From: Actinotalea sp.
Lineage (GTDB): Bacteria; Actinomycetota; Actinomycetes; Actinomycetales; Cellulomonadaceae
DNA: 16,959 bases
Assembly: GCA_014360395.1 (NCBI GenBank)
Contig: JACIXM010000429.1
Span: 1-16,959, forward strand
Direction: 5' to 3'
Shown here: positions 6,959 to 14,666 of the stretch, piece after piece
Numbering within the stretch: position 1 is the first letter of the stretch
How the letters are laid out: every line of letters begins with the position of its first letter
Translations under genes and position numbers: made by a program
Notes under the pieces: generated by a model
The model's input: the letters and a program-made list of their open reading frames with translations, nothing else
Told to the model about the DNA's origin: nothing
Databases searched by the model: none

Positions 6959-8320
6959 ATGAAGGAGGTGCGGACGCGGGCCGAGGGGCGGCGGCTGACC
7001 GCGCGCCTGCGCCCGGTCGACCGGCAGATCCTCGCCCTCGCCGTCCCCTCCCTCGGCGCACTGGTGGCCGAGCCCCTGTTCGTCCTCGTGGACTCCGCCG
7101 TCGTCGGCCGGCTCGGCACGGCCCCGCTCGCCGGCCTCGCACTGGCCGGGACGGTCCTGACGACCGCCGTCGGGCTGTGCGTGTTCCTGGCGTACACGAC
7201 GACGGCGAGCGTGGCCCGCGCCCTCGGCGCGAACGACCGCACCCGCGCGCTGCGCCTCGGTGTGGACGGGATGTGGATCGCGGCCGGGCTCGGCGTCCTC
7301 CTCGCGGCGGCGCTCCTGGCCGCCGCGCCCGGTCTCCTGACCGCGCTCGGCGCCCCCGCCGACGTCCTGCCGCACGCGGTCGCCTACCTGCGCTGGTCCG
7401 CGCCCGGGCTGCCCGGGATGCTCGTCGTCCTCGCGGCGACCGGCGTCCTGCGGGGCATGCTCGACACCCGCACGCCGCTGTGGGTCGCAGTCGGCGGGGC
7501 GGTGCTCAACGCGGTCCTGTCCGTGGTGCTCGTCCTCGGCGTGGGGATGGGCGTGGCCGGCTCCGGCCTGGGCACGGCGATCACCCAGGTGCTCATGGCG
7601 GTGGTGCTGGGCGTCGTCGTCGTCCGCGGGGCACGGCGCGAGGGTGTCGCCCTGCTGCCGTCCGGGACCGGCGTGCTCCACGGCGCCCGCTCCGGCGTCC
7701 CCCTGCTCCTGCGGACGCTGTCCCTGCGCGCCGCGCTGCTCCTCGCGGCCTGGGTCGCGGCGGGCCTGGGCACCGTGTCGCTGGCGGGTCACCAGGTGGT
7801 CATGGCGGTGTGGGGGCTCATCGCCTTCGCGCTCGACGCGCTCGCCATCGCGGCGCAGGCGCTCGTCGGCCGCAGCCTCGGCGCCGGCGACGTCGGCGGC
7901 ACCCGAACGGTGCTGCGGCGCACCCTGCAGTGGGGGACCGGCGCGGGCGCGGTCCTCGGCCTCGTCCTCGCGCCCGTCGCGTGGTGGCTCGGCCCGCTGT
8001 TCACCGACGACGACGCCGTCCGCCGCGCCGTCGCCGTCGCGCTCTGGGTCGTGGCGGTGACCCTGCCGGTCGCGGGCTGGGTGTTCGTCCTGGACGGGGT
8101 CCTCATCGGCGCCGGTGACGGCCGGTACCTCGCCCTGGCAGGCCTGCTCACCCTGGTGGTCTACGCCCCCGCGGCGCTGGCGGTCCGCACCTGGGCCGAC
8201 GACGGCGCCGCGGGCCTGGCCTGGTCGTGGGTCGCGTTCGGCGGCCTGTTCATGCTCGCCCGCGCCGTCACGACGGGTCTGCGCGCCCGAGGGACGGCGT
8301 GGATGGTGGTCGGCTCCTGA
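6959..8320 (+). CDS. MATE-family multidrug/toxin efflux transporter (DinF-like)
   Basis: This 453-residue integral membrane protein has the length and twelve-helix layout of MATE exporters, which use Na+ or H+ gradients to expel organic cations and metabolites. The first helix carries PSLGALVAEPLFVLVDSAVVGRLG (residues 30-53), the DinF-type opening with an acidic residue in helix 1 (Asp45). The second half repeats the pattern around SGVPLLLRTLSLR and SLAGHQVVMAVWG. The ATG at 6959 has no ribosome binding site upstream; AAGGAGG follows it instead, too close to the next GTG (6968) to serve it, so a leaderless message is likely. The gene is divergent from the sugar isomerase, and FUSC follows on the same strand after 122 bases. 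The substrate is unknown. Confidence 0.92.
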   Translation: MKEVRTRAEGRRLTARLRPVDRQILALAVPSLGALVAEPLFVLVDSAVVGRLGTAPLAGLALAGTVLTTAVGLCVFLAYTTTASVARALGANDRTRALRLGVDGMWIAAGLGVLLAAALLAAAPGLLTALGAPADVLPHAVAYLRWSAPGLPGMLVVLAATGVLRGMLDTRTPLWVAVGGAVLNAVLSVVLVLGVGMGVAGSGLGTAITQVLMAVVLGVVVVRGARREGVALLPSGTGVLHGARSGVPLLLRTLSLRAALLLAAWVAAGLGTVSLAGHQVVMAVWGLIAFALDALAIAAQALVGRSLGAGDVGGTRTVLRRTLQWGTGAGAVLGLVLAPVAWWLGPLFTDDDAVRRAVAVALWVVAVTLPVAGWVFVLDGVLIGAGDGRYLALAGLLTLVVYAPAALAVRTWADDGAAGLAWSWVAFGGLFMLARAVTTGLRARGTAWMVVGS

Positions 8321-8442
8321 GCCTGTCCCGCAGCGGGTCGGCGCCCACGACCGTCCCGAGGTCTCCACGCCCTCCTCGGAGTCTTCACAGCCCGGCCTCG
8401 GCCTCCGCTTGCCGTGATCCCCGATCTTGTTTCACTGGAGGG

Positions 8443-9633
8443 ATGCCCTTCCAGCACCCGCGCGAACCCGCCTGGCCCTCGCGCCTCGTCGACCCGCTGC
8501 GCCACCCGCGCGCGGTGCTCGCCGGCAAGACGGCCCTGGCCGCCGTGCTCGCCTGGCTCATCGCGCTGCGCGTGCCGGACGCCGCGGACTACGCCTTCTA
8601 CGCGCCGTTCGGCGCCGTGGCGACGATGCACCCCGCGGTCACCCGCTCGGCCACCGAGGCGGTCCGCGGCCTGCTCGCCATCGCGCTGGGCGGCACGCTG
8701 GGCATCCTCGGCGACCAGCTCCCCGGGCCGCCCTGGCTGCGGGTCGCGCTCGTGGTGGGCATCGGCGTGCTCGCCGCCGGCCTGCCGTGGCTCGGTGCGG
8801 CCCGGTCCTACGTCCCGCTGGCCGCCGTCTTCGTCCTGCTCCTCGGGCAGGGGGACGAGGTCTCGTACGCGGTCTCGTACGCAGGGCTCTTCCTGCTCGG
8901 CGGGATCGTCTCGATCGCCGTCAACGCGGCGCTGCCGACCCTGCACGGCGGGCCCGCGGACGCCGCGGTGGGGGCGCTGCGCACCGCGGTCGTCGCCCAC
9001 CTGCGGTACGTCGCGCAGCACCTCGACGACGACGGGTGCGACGCCCCGCTGGCGGACCACGGGCCGGGGCGTGCCCAGCTGCGGCAGCGCCTCGACCGCG
9101 CCCGCGCCGTCGTCGGCGAGCTCGACGAGGTCGCCGTCGTGAACCTGCGGGCGCGGCGGCACCCCGAGCTGGTCAGCGCCCGCAGCGAGGAGTTCCGGGC
9201 CCTCGAGCGCGCGGTCCTGCTCATCGACGACCTCTACGCCCTGTCCGCGGACAAGCCGTGGGGCACCCCGGTGGGCGACGTCTCGCGGGAGGTTCGCGCA
9301 CCCATGGCCGACGCCCTGCGGGAGCTCGCCGAGGCGATCCGCGAGATCGGCGTCACCGACACCGAGCCGGGCCGACGGGAGCGCGTCGACCGCTCGGTCC
9401 AGCGTCTCGTGGTCGCCCTGGGGGAGCACGAGCGGCGCCACGGTCAGGACGCCCAGGCGCTCGTCGTAGCCACGGTCGTCACGACGCTGCGACGCACCCT
9501 CTCCGTGCTCACCCCCGACGGCGTGCCGCTGTCGACCGGCCCCCTGCCGCGGCCACACCGCGCCGAGGGGCGCCGCGGGGGAAGCGCGGTGGCCGAGCCG
9601 TCGAGCCGGGACGGCGAGAGCCCGGACCCCTGA
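8443..9633 (+). CDS. FUSC-family membrane protein (aromatic acid exporter-like)
   Basis: The 396-residue protein has an N-terminal membrane half and a cytoplasmic C-terminal half, as in fusaric-acid-resistance (FUSC/ArAE) proteins. Hydrophobic segments lie at about 24-43, 50-62, 73-90, 98-118, 122-135 and 143-164. The motif FYAPFGAVATMHP (52-64) followed by RSATEAVRGLLAIALGGTLG (68-87) is typical of the family. Residues about 170-350 form a charged helical region, and the last 40 or so are a disordered Arg/Gly/Ser/Pro tail. The ATG at 8443 has GGAGGG ending directly before it, closer than ideal. The stop codon lies in the loop of a strong hairpin. Family proteins are linked to efflux of aromatic acids; the function here is inferred and the substrate unknown. 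Confidence 0.82.
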   Translation: MPFQHPREPAWPSRLVDPLRHPRAVLAGKTALAAVLAWLIALRVPDAADYAFYAPFGAVATMHPAVTRSATEAVRGLLAIALGGTLGILGDQLPGPPWLRVALVVGIGVLAAGLPWLGAARSYVPLAAVFVLLLGQGDEVSYAVSYAGLFLLGGIVSIAVNAALPTLHGGPADAAVGALRTAVVAHLRYVAQHLDDDGCDAPLADHGPGRAQLRQRLDRARAVVGELDEVAVVNLRARRHPELVSARSEEFRALERAVLLIDDLYALSADKPWGTPVGDVSREVRAPMADALRELAEAIREIGVTDTEPGRRERVDRSVQRLVVALGEHERRHGQDAQALVVATVVTTLRRTLSVLTPDGVPLSTGPLPRPHRAEGRRGGSAVAEPSSRDGESPDP

Positions 9634-9650
9634 GGGATCCGGGCTCTCGC
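9614..9650. terminator. Bidirectional terminator between FUSC and rplI
   Basis: A perfect 13-bp stem, gcgagagcccgga (9614-9626) with tccgggctctcgc (9638-9650), encloses an 11-base loop that can add three more CCC/GGG pairs. The FUSC stop TGA (9631-9633) is in the loop. It lies between converging genes and ends 14 bases before the rplI stop. There is no T-tract, which is common for actinobacterial terminators. Confidence 0.8.
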
Positions 9651-9664
9651 TCGAGCTCCCGCCG

Positions 9665-10117
9665 TCAGGCGGAGGGCACGACCTCGACGTCGACCTGCGC
9701 GGCGACGTCCTCGTGCAGGCGGACCTGCACCTGGTACTCGCCGATCGACTTGATCGGCTGCCCGACCTCGATCTTGCGCTTGTCGACCGACGGGCCACCG
9801 GCGGCGGTGATCGCCTCGGCGATGTCCGTCGTCGTCACCGCGCCGAACAGGCGGCCGGACGCGCCGGCCTTGGCCGTCACGACGACCGGCTTCGACTGCA
9901 GGCTGTCGCGGATCGCCCGGGCGTCGTCGAGCGACGCGATCTCGCGGCTCTTGCGGGCCTTGCGGATCTGGTCGATCTGCTTCTGGGCACCCTTGCTCCA
10001 CGCCGTGGCCAGGCCACGCGGCAGGAGGTAGTTGCGGGCGTACCCGTCCTTGACCTCCACCACGTCGCCGGGGGCGCCGAGACCGGTCACCTCGTGCGTG
10101 AGGATGAGCTTCGCCAT
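9665..10117 (-). CDS. rplI: 50S ribosomal protein L9
   Basis: This 150-residue protein has the usual bacterial L9 length. L9 binds 23S rRNA near the L1 stalk and helps keep the reading frame. The rRNA-binding N domain opens [25 protein letters not shown] and contains the family signature [13 protein letters not shown] (25-37). A long connecting helix follows (about 41-75), then the C domain with [16 protein letters not shown] (88-103). The ATG at 10115-10117 follows AAGGGG on the coding strand, 16 bases after the rpsR stop. It is the last gene of rpsF-ssb-rpsR-rplI and ends at the shared terminator with FUSC. Confidence 0.98.
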   Translation of the reverse strand: MAKLILTHEVTGLGAPGDVVEVKDGYARNYLLPRGLATAWSKGAQKQIDQIRKARKSREIASLDDARAIRDSLQSKPVVVTAKAGASGRLFGAVTTTDIAEAITAAGGPSVDKRKIEVGQPIKSIGEYQVQVRLHEDVAAQVDVEVVPSA

Positions 10118-10133
10118 GAGTTCAGCCCCTTTC

Positions 10134-10370
10134 TCAGCGAGCCGAGCTCGAGTACGGCAGCAGAGCCATCTCGCGGGCGTTCTTCACGGCCCGGGCGATG
10201 GCGCGCTGCTCCTGGACGGAGACACCGGTCACCCGGCGCGCGCGGATCTTGCCGCGGTCCGAGATGAACTTCCGCAGCAGCGCGGTGTCCTTGTAGTCGA
10301 CGACGTCGATCTTCGCCGCCTTGAGGGGGTTCTGCTTCTTCTTGGGCTTGCGGACGACGGGCTTCGCCAT
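10134..10370 (-). CDS. rpsR: 30S ribosomal protein S18, cysteine-free form
   Basis: This 78-residue protein is the S18 partner of S6 on the 30S platform. The core [24 protein letters not shown] (26-49) and [13 protein letters not shown] (61-73) are unmistakable. The N-terminus reads [19 protein letters not shown] and has no cysteine, where zinc-type S18 proteins such as M. tuberculosis RpsR1 carry a CxxC pair. This is therefore a zinc-independent (C-minus) version in the main operon. The ATG at 10368-10370 has GAGGAG six bases upstream. The gene is 59 bases after ssb and 16 before rplI. Confidence 0.97.
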   Translation of the reverse strand: MAKPVVRKPKKKQNPLKAAKIDVVDYKDTALLRKFISDRGKIRARRVTGVSVQEQRAIARAVKNAREMALLPYSSSAR

Positions 10371-10393
10371 CGTGTGCTCCTCGGGTTCTTCGT

Positions 10394-10419
10394 GGCCCGA
10401 CCGACGAGGTCAGCGGGCC
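10394..10419 (-). other. Hairpin in the ssb-rpsR gap
   Basis: ggcccg (10394-10399) pairs with cgggcc (10414-10419), with ACC/GGT pairing possible inside. It lies between the ssb stop and the rpsR ribosome binding site and may stabilise ssb mRNA or partly reduce read-through. Confidence 0.4.
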
Positions 10420-10429
10420 GAGATCTGGA

Positions 10430-10951
10430 TCAGAAGGGGGGCTCGTCGTTGTACGAGCCACCACCGCCGGCGGACGGTCCGGACGTGGCCCACGGGTCGT
10501 TGTCGAACCCGCCGCCCCCGCCCTGCTGACCGCCGCTGTTGTAGCCGTTGCCGCCGCCGAAGCCGCCACCACCGCCGCCACCCGAGCGCTGCGCCCGGGT
10601 GACCTTCGCCGAGGCGTACCGCAGGGAGGGGCCGACCTCGTCGACCTGGAGCTCCACCACGGTGCGCTTCTCGCCCTCACGGGTCTCGTAGGAGCGCTGG
10701 ACCAGACGGCCCTGGGCGATGACGCGCATGCCCTTGGTCAGGGACTCCGCGACGTTCTCCGCCGCCTCGCGCCAGATCGAGCAGCGCATGAACAGCGTGT
10801 CGCCGTCCTTCCACTCGTTGCTCTGGCGGTCGAACGTGCGCGGCGTGGACGCGATCGTGAAGTTCGCGACCGCCGCACCGGACGGGGTGAAGCGCAGCTC
10901 GGGGTCCCCGGTCAGGTTCCCGACCACCGTGATGACGGTGTCACCGGCCAT
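10430..10951 (-). CDS. ssb: Single-stranded DNA-binding protein
   Basis: This 173-residue SSB coats single-stranded DNA during replication, recombination and repair, acting as a tetramer. The OB fold covers about residues 4-112, beginning [23 protein letters not shown] glycine-rich disordered linker runs from about 123 to 165. The acidic, hydrophobic C-terminal tip NDEPPF (168-173) is the docking peptide for partner proteins. The ATG at 10949-10951 follows GAGGAG at six bases. The gene sits between rpsF and rpsR, the standard actinobacterial arrangement. Confidence 0.98.
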   Translation of the reverse strand: MAGDTVITVVGNLTGDPELRFTPSGAAVANFTIASTPRTFDRQSNEWKDGDTLFMRCSIWREAAENVAESLTKGMRVIAQGRLVQRSYETREGEKRTVVELQVDEVGPSLRYASAKVTRAQRSGGGGGGGFGGGNGYNSGGQQGGGGGFDNDPWATSGPSAGGGGSYNDEPPF

Positions 10952-11000
10952 GGCGTGCTCCTCGCGGTAGGTCTTCTGCGGTTGGGCTGGGTGTGGGCTG

Positions 11001-11021
11001 CGACGGCTCGGACGGCCGTCG
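11001..11021 (-). other. Hairpin just after rpsF
   Basis: cgacggc (11001-11007) pairs perfectly with gccgtcg (11015-11021) around a 7-base loop. It starts two bases past the rpsF stop, inside the operon, so it may be an mRNA stability or partial attenuation element rather than a full terminator. Confidence 0.4.
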
Positions 11022-11023
11022 GG

Positions 11024-11314
11024 TCAGCGAGCGTCCGGGCGCATGACCTTCGTGCGCAGGACGGCCTCGTTCAGGCCCAGCTGACGGTCCAGCTCCTGAG
11101 CCGTCTCGGGGGTCGCGGTGAAGTTCACGACGGCGTAGATGCCCTCGGACTTCTTGTTGATCTCGTAGGCCAGACGACGCCGGCCCCAGATGTCCACGGT
11201 GTCGACGGTGCCACCGGCGGTCTTGACGACCCCGAGGTACTTGTCGAGGGACGGGGCGACGGTGCGCTCCTCGATGTCGGGGTCGAGGATCACCATCATC
11301 TCGTAACGACGCAT
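11024..11314 (-). CDS. rpsF: 30S ribosomal protein S6
   Basis: This 96-residue protein has the normal S6 length. It opens [19 protein letters not shown] and contains [22 protein letters not shown], both typical of S6, which binds 16S rRNA together with S18. I chose the ATG at 11312-11314 over the GTG at 11324-11326. The GTG would overlap the ribosome binding site AGGAGG, while the ATG has it at a suitable distance. The gene starts the rpsF-ssb-rpsR-rplI operon, and its leader is structured. Confidence 0.97.
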   Translation of the reverse strand: MRRYEMMVILDPDIEERTVAPSLDKYLGVVKTAGGTVDTVDIWGRRRLAYEINKKSEGIYAVVNFTATPETAQELDRQLGLNEAVLRTKVMRPDAR

Positions 11315-11324
11315 GCGAGAACCC

Positions 11325-11370
11325 ACCTCCTGTGGTCTCAGCGGCCACGGTCTCTCCGTGGCAGGAGGGT
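11325..11370 (-). promoter_or_regulatory. Structured rpsF leader that can sequester the Shine-Dalgarno
   Basis: In the mRNA, CCTCCTG-type bases complementary to the ribosome binding site occur upstream (CAGGAGG on plus at 11362-11368) and can pair with the Shine-Dalgarno CAGGAGG (CCTCCTG on plus at 11326-11332). Between them is a perfect 7-bp hairpin, gccacgg (11344-11350) with ccgtggc (11356-11362), around a 5-base loop. The inner and outer helices share only base 11362. Such a fold would block translation of rpsF. S6:S18-binding leaders are known in front of rpsF in many bacteria; assigning this one to that class is inference. Confidence 0.55.
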
Positions 11371-11448
11371 TGTGCGTCAGCCGCGGCGGGCCCGGCGGTC
11401 AGGCCGGCAGGTGGTGATGGCACCCCTGGTCCCGTGCAGCAGCCGCCC

Positions 11449-11454
11449 ATGCTA
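11449..11454 (-). promoter_or_regulatory. Possible -10 of the rpsF operon promoter
   Basis: TAGCAT on the minus strand fits TANNNT and lies about 135 bases before the rpsF start, between the PBP terminator and the structured leader. No good -35 is seen. Confidence 0.35.
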
Positions 11455-11496
11455 CCGGCTCCACGGCCGTCGGTCCTGACCGGGGGCGGTCCTGTG

Positions 11497-11547
11497 GACG
11501 ACGACGGCGCCCGGTCACCGCGAGGGGTGAGGGGCGCCGTCGTCGTC
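11497..11547 (-). terminator. Terminator after the PBP gene
   Basis: A 15-bp perfect stem, gacgacgacggcgcc (11497-11511) with ggcgccgtcgtcgtc (11533-11547), lies 12 bases past the PBP stop. Its loop contains a second small stem, tcacc (11515-11519) with ggtga (11526-11530). A further small hairpin, gaccg/cggtc (11478-11491), follows. No T-tract is present. Confidence 0.75.
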
Positions 11548-11559
11548 GGGGGCCGGAGC

Positions 11560-14313
11560 TCAGGGCCTCAGGCCGGGTGGCAGCAGGCCGCTGGCCTCGG
11601 GGTCCCCGTCCGTCTCGCCGTCCCCGGGCGGCGGGTCGGTGGGCTCCGTCGGCTCAGGATCCGGCTCCCGGCCCGGCGGTGTCCGCGTCTCCTCCGGCTC
11701 CGGCTCGGGCTCGGCCGGCCCCGCCGAGACGTCGATCGTCACGGTGCTGCCGGGCTCGGCCTGGCCGCTCGGGTTCTGGGCCACGACCCGCCCGCGCTGC
11801 TCGTCCGACTCGACCTCGCGCGAGGCCACCGAGAACCCGGCCGCCTCCAGCGTGGACACGGCGCGCTGCGCGTTGAGCCCGACGACGTCCGGCACGTTCA
11901 CCAGCCCCGTGCCCTCGGAGACGACGATCGTGACGGTCGAGCCTTGCTCCGCCTCGCCGCGCGGGCTCTGGGAGATGACCCGGCCCTCGGGGACCTGCGG
12001 GTCGGTCGAGCGCTGCACGGCCGCCTCGAAGCCCGCCGACCGCAGCGTCGCGACGGCCTCCGCCTCCGGCAGACCGACCACGGACGGGACCGCGATGATC
12101 GGCGGCACGTTGGGCTCGCCGACGTCCGCCCGCTCGGGGAACGGGATGACCTCGGTGCCCTCCAGGGCCCGCGTCATGTGCGCGGTCCACGCCCGCACGG
12201 GCACGGTGCCGCCGGTGATCTCCCGGTAGCCGCCGAACGGGGTGATCGGCTCCGCGGACCGGCCGTCCTCGGAGACCTGGTACATCGCGACCGCCGTCGT
12301 CAGCTGGGGGGTGAAACCGACGTACCAGGCCGACCGGTTGTCGTTCGACGTACCGGTCTTGCCCGCCGACGGACGGCCGATCTCCTGGGCCGGCTGGCCC
12401 GAGCCGCTCTCGACGACCGCCTGCAGGGCGAACGTCGTGTCCGCCATGACGTCCTCGGCGAAGACGCGCTCGCCCTGGTCACCGCCCTCGTAGACGGTCC
12501 CGCCGTCGAGGTACTCCATCGTGCGGACGATGAACGGCTCGTGGTGGACGCCCTGAGCGGCGAAGGTGTTGTAGGCCTCGGCCATGTCGATGGGGTTGAC
12601 CGAGGGCGTGCCGAGCACGTTGGACGGGACCGGCGGCTGCAGGTCGACGGCGTCCTCGCGCACACCCGCGCGGACCGCGACGTCCACGGTCGCGGCGGGT
12701 CCCTCCTGCACGCCGGGCTCGACGTTCATCTGCGCGTACACGGTGTTGACGGACTGGGCCGTGGCGCGGATGAGGTCGGTGTCGCCGAAGTCCGTCTCGC
12801 CGAAGTTGCGGACGGGGTTCGGGAAGCCCTCGATCTCCAGCCCGTTGTCGCCGTTGTACCGCGAGCGCAGCGACCCGCCGTTCTCCAGGTACGCGACGAG
12901 GGTGAAGGGCTTGAACGTCGAGCCCGCCTGCGCGATGTCCTGGGTCACCGCGTTGCGCGAGACCGTGACGAAGTCCGGGCCCCCGTACAGCGCCTTGATG
13001 GCCCCGTCGGCCGGGTCGAGCGAGACCATCGCGACGCGCAGGTTCTCCGGACGGTCCTCCGGCAGCTCCGTCGCCGCCGCCTCGATCGACTCCTGCATGG
13101 GGACCTCGATCGTCGAGACGATCCGGTACCCGCGGGTCTCCAGCTCGTCCTCGGAGACGGGGGAGCGGGCGATGACCTCGCGCCGCACCAGGTCCCACAG
13201 GTAGCCGCGCGGGCCGGCCAGCCGGTTGTCCCGCACGTACTCGATCGTCTCGGGGAAGACCATCGCGTCCCGCTCGGCCTGCGTCAGGCTTCCGATCACG
13301 ACCATGCCGTCCAGCACGTAGTTCCACCGCTGCTCGGCGCGAGCCGGGTCGGTGCGGGGGTCCCAGTTGTTCGGCGACGGGATGATCCCGGCGATCAGCG
13401 CGGCCTGGGAGACGTCGAGCTCCGCCGCGGGGACGCCGAAGTACGCCTGGGCGGCGCGCTCGATGCCGTAGGAGCCGCGCCCGAAGAAGATCGTGTTCAG
13501 GTAGTTCTCGAGGATCTCGTCCTTGTCCTGCGCCTGGTCGAGCTTGACGGCCAGGATCGCCTCGCGGGCCTTGCCCGCGTAGTCGTCGACCGTCGTGCCG
13601 AAGTAGAAGCGCTCGGCGTACTGCTGGGTGATCGTCGAGCCGCCCTGGCGGGAGTTGCCGCGCAGGTTGTTCCACAGCGCGCGGGCCATGCCCGTGGGGG
13701 AGATGCCGGCGTTCTCGTAGAACGTGCGGTCCTCCGCCGCGACGACGGCGTCCTTGACGTGCTGCGGGATCTGGTCGCCGGAGATGATCTCCCGGTTCGC
13801 GTCGCCGAACGTCCCCAGCACCGTCTCGCCGTCGGCGTAGTAGACGGTCGTCGTCTGCGCCTGGGCGAACTCGTCCGGCTCGGGGATGTCCGTCGTGGCG
13901 TAGGCCCAGGCGGCCACGCCGACGAGGGCCGCGAGGAGCAGCAGGAAGAGCCCGAGCACGAGCTTCCAGGAGGGCACCCAGCGCCGCCAGCCGGTCTTGC
14001 CGTACCGCGGGTAGTCGATGAGCCGGCGACGACGCGCCGGCGCGCCGCCGGGACCCTGCCCGTCACCGGAGCGACCGCCCCCACCACCGCCGGAGCCGCG
14101 GCCCCCTCCGCCGCCCCCTCCGCGACGGCCGCCGGAGCCACCGGTGGCGCCGCCTCCGGTCGTGGCCGGACGCTGGGGCGCAGCAGCACCGGTCGCCGTC
14201 CACGGGCTGGATGCGGGTGCCGCGGCACCGGAGTCGCCGCGGACGCTGCGCCGCTGCGGGGACGGCGGCATGGAGCCCGCGGGGCGGTGGGTGGGCGGTG
14301 TTCCCGTTGCCAC
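11560..14313 (-). CDS. ponA: Class A penicillin-binding protein (transglycosylase/transpeptidase) with two PASTA domains
   Basis: This 917-residue bifunctional enzyme polymerises and cross-links peptidoglycan on the outer face of the membrane. A glycine-rich cytoplasmic tail (about 1-100, ending in a basic patch) precedes one membrane helix (116-139). The GT51 domain shows AEDRTFY with catalytic Glu194 and QGGSTITQQ (223-231). The transpeptidase domain shows SxxK as STFK (465-468, nucleophile Ser465), SVN (521-523) and KTG (652-654). Two PASTA repeats (about 742-800 and 807-865) begin VPSVVGL and VPDVVGL, followed by an acidic proline-rich tail. I chose the GTG at 14311-14313 because GAAAGG lies six bases upstream; an ATG at 14403 would add 30 residues and lacks such a site. 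The position upstream of rpsF matches ponA1 in mycobacteria. Confidence 0.95.
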   Translation of the reverse strand: MATGTPPTHRPAGSMPPSPQRRSVRGDSGAAAPASSPWTATGAAAPQRPATTGGGATGGSGGRRGGGGGGGRGSGGGGGGRSGDGQGPGGAPARRRRLIDYPRYGKTGWRRWVPSWKLVLGLFLLLLAALVGVAAWAYATTDIPEPDEFAQAQTTTVYYADGETVLGTFGDANREIISGDQIPQHVKDAVVAAEDRTFYENAGISPTGMARALWNNLRGNSRQGGSTITQQYAERFYFGTTVDDYAGKAREAILAVKLDQAQDKDEILENYLNTIFFGRGSYGIERAAQAYFGVPAAELDVSQAALIAGIIPSPNNWDPRTDPARAEQRWNYVLDGMVVIGSLTQAERDAMVFPETIEYVRDNRLAGPRGYLWDLVRREVIARSPVSEDELETRGYRIVSTIEVPMQESIEAAATELPEDRPENLRVAMVSLDPADGAIKALYGGPDFVTVSRNAVTQDIAQAGSTFKPFTLVAYLENGGSLRSRYNGDNGLEIEGFPNPVRNFGETDFGDTDLIRATAQSVNTVYAQMNVEPGVQEGPAATVDVAVRAGVREDAVDLQPPVPSNVLGTPSVNPIDMAEAYNTFAAQGVHHEPFIVRTMEYLDGGTVYEGGDQGERVFAEDVMADTTFALQAVVESGSGQPAQEIGRPSAGKTGTSNDNRSAWYVGFTPQLTTAVAMYQVSEDGRSAEPITPFGGYREITGGTVPVRAWTAHMTRALEGTEVIPFPERADVGEPNVPPIIAVPSVVGLPEAEAVATLRSAGFEAAVQRSTDPQVPEGRVISQSPRGEAEQGSTVTIVVSEGTGLVNVPDVVGLNAQRAVSTLEAAGFSVASREVESDEQRGRVVAQNPSGQAEPGSTVTIDVSAGPAEPEPEPEETRTPPGREPDPEPTEPTDPPPGDGETDGDPEASGLLPPGLRP

Positions 14314-14527
14314 GCTGTGCCTTTCGTTCAGGGCGGGGCCGTGGTCGCACGGCCACCGAAGAGGGTACGGACGGCCGGGCGGCACGGCGCCCTGAGAGGG
14401 CATGCCGACGGCGTCACTCCGCCGTCCAGTATGGCGACCACCCCGTGGAGAGCCCGTGACGGTCCGTGCGGATCCTGCGAAAGCGCGCGGTCCGGGCAGC
14501 CCGACGCGCGGCAGAACCGCAGGCCGC

Positions 14528-14557
14528 TTGCGCGAGTGTCGCGAACGGATCTAACCT
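14528..14557 (+). promoter_or_regulatory. Probable padR-ino1 promoter
   Basis: TTGCGC (14528-14533) and TAACCT (14552-14557) are separated by 18 bases and resemble -35 and -10 boxes of the main sigma factor. The start would fall near 14564, inside the palindrome that follows. Confidence 0.55.
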
Positions 14558-14584
14558 CACGATGTATCAGTCCGATACATCGTG
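14558..14584 (+). promoter_or_regulatory. Palindromic operator, probable PadR binding site
   Basis: cacgatgtatc (14558-14568) and gatacatcgtg (14574-14584) form a perfect inverted repeat with 11-base arms and a 5-base centre. It directly abuts the -10 and covers the expected transcription start. It contains ATGT and ACAT half-sites of the kind PadR regulators bind. A protein bound here would block the promoter, so autorepression of padR-ino1 is the natural reading. Confidence 0.7.
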
Positions 14585-14666
14585 GCGCGTGATCAAGGGG
14601 ACCGGGCGCCGACAGGGCGGACGGCGGCGACGTCGTCGGTCCGGTGACCGGGAGAGGCAGGAGCAG

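Larger units (their letters stand above)
14314..14666. other. Divergent control region between ponA and padR
   Basis: These 353 bases hold the promoters of both genes. On the minus side, TACCCT (plus 14362-14367) is a possible ponA -10. A perfect 7-bp inverted repeat, gacggcg (14407-14413) with cgccgtc (14420-14426), lies upstream of it. On the plus side are the padR promoter and operator, listed separately. The padR reading frame is open upstream to 14466, but the promoter inside it argues against a longer protein. Confidence 0.5.

Noticed and set aside
5492..8368. 958-residue minus-strand frame extending the sugar isomerase upstream
   Set aside because: The isomerase has a strong ribosome binding site and ATG at 6733. 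The upstream extension is antisense to the MATE gene.
10430..10590. Short tandem repeats in the 3' part of ssb
   Set aside because: The GGN-rich repeats encode the normal glycine-rich SSB linker and need no other explanation.
11332..14592. 1086-residue open frame on the plus strand opposite the PBP gene
   Set aside because: It is antisense to a clearly real PBP with all catalytic motifs, and the translation has no recognisable motif.
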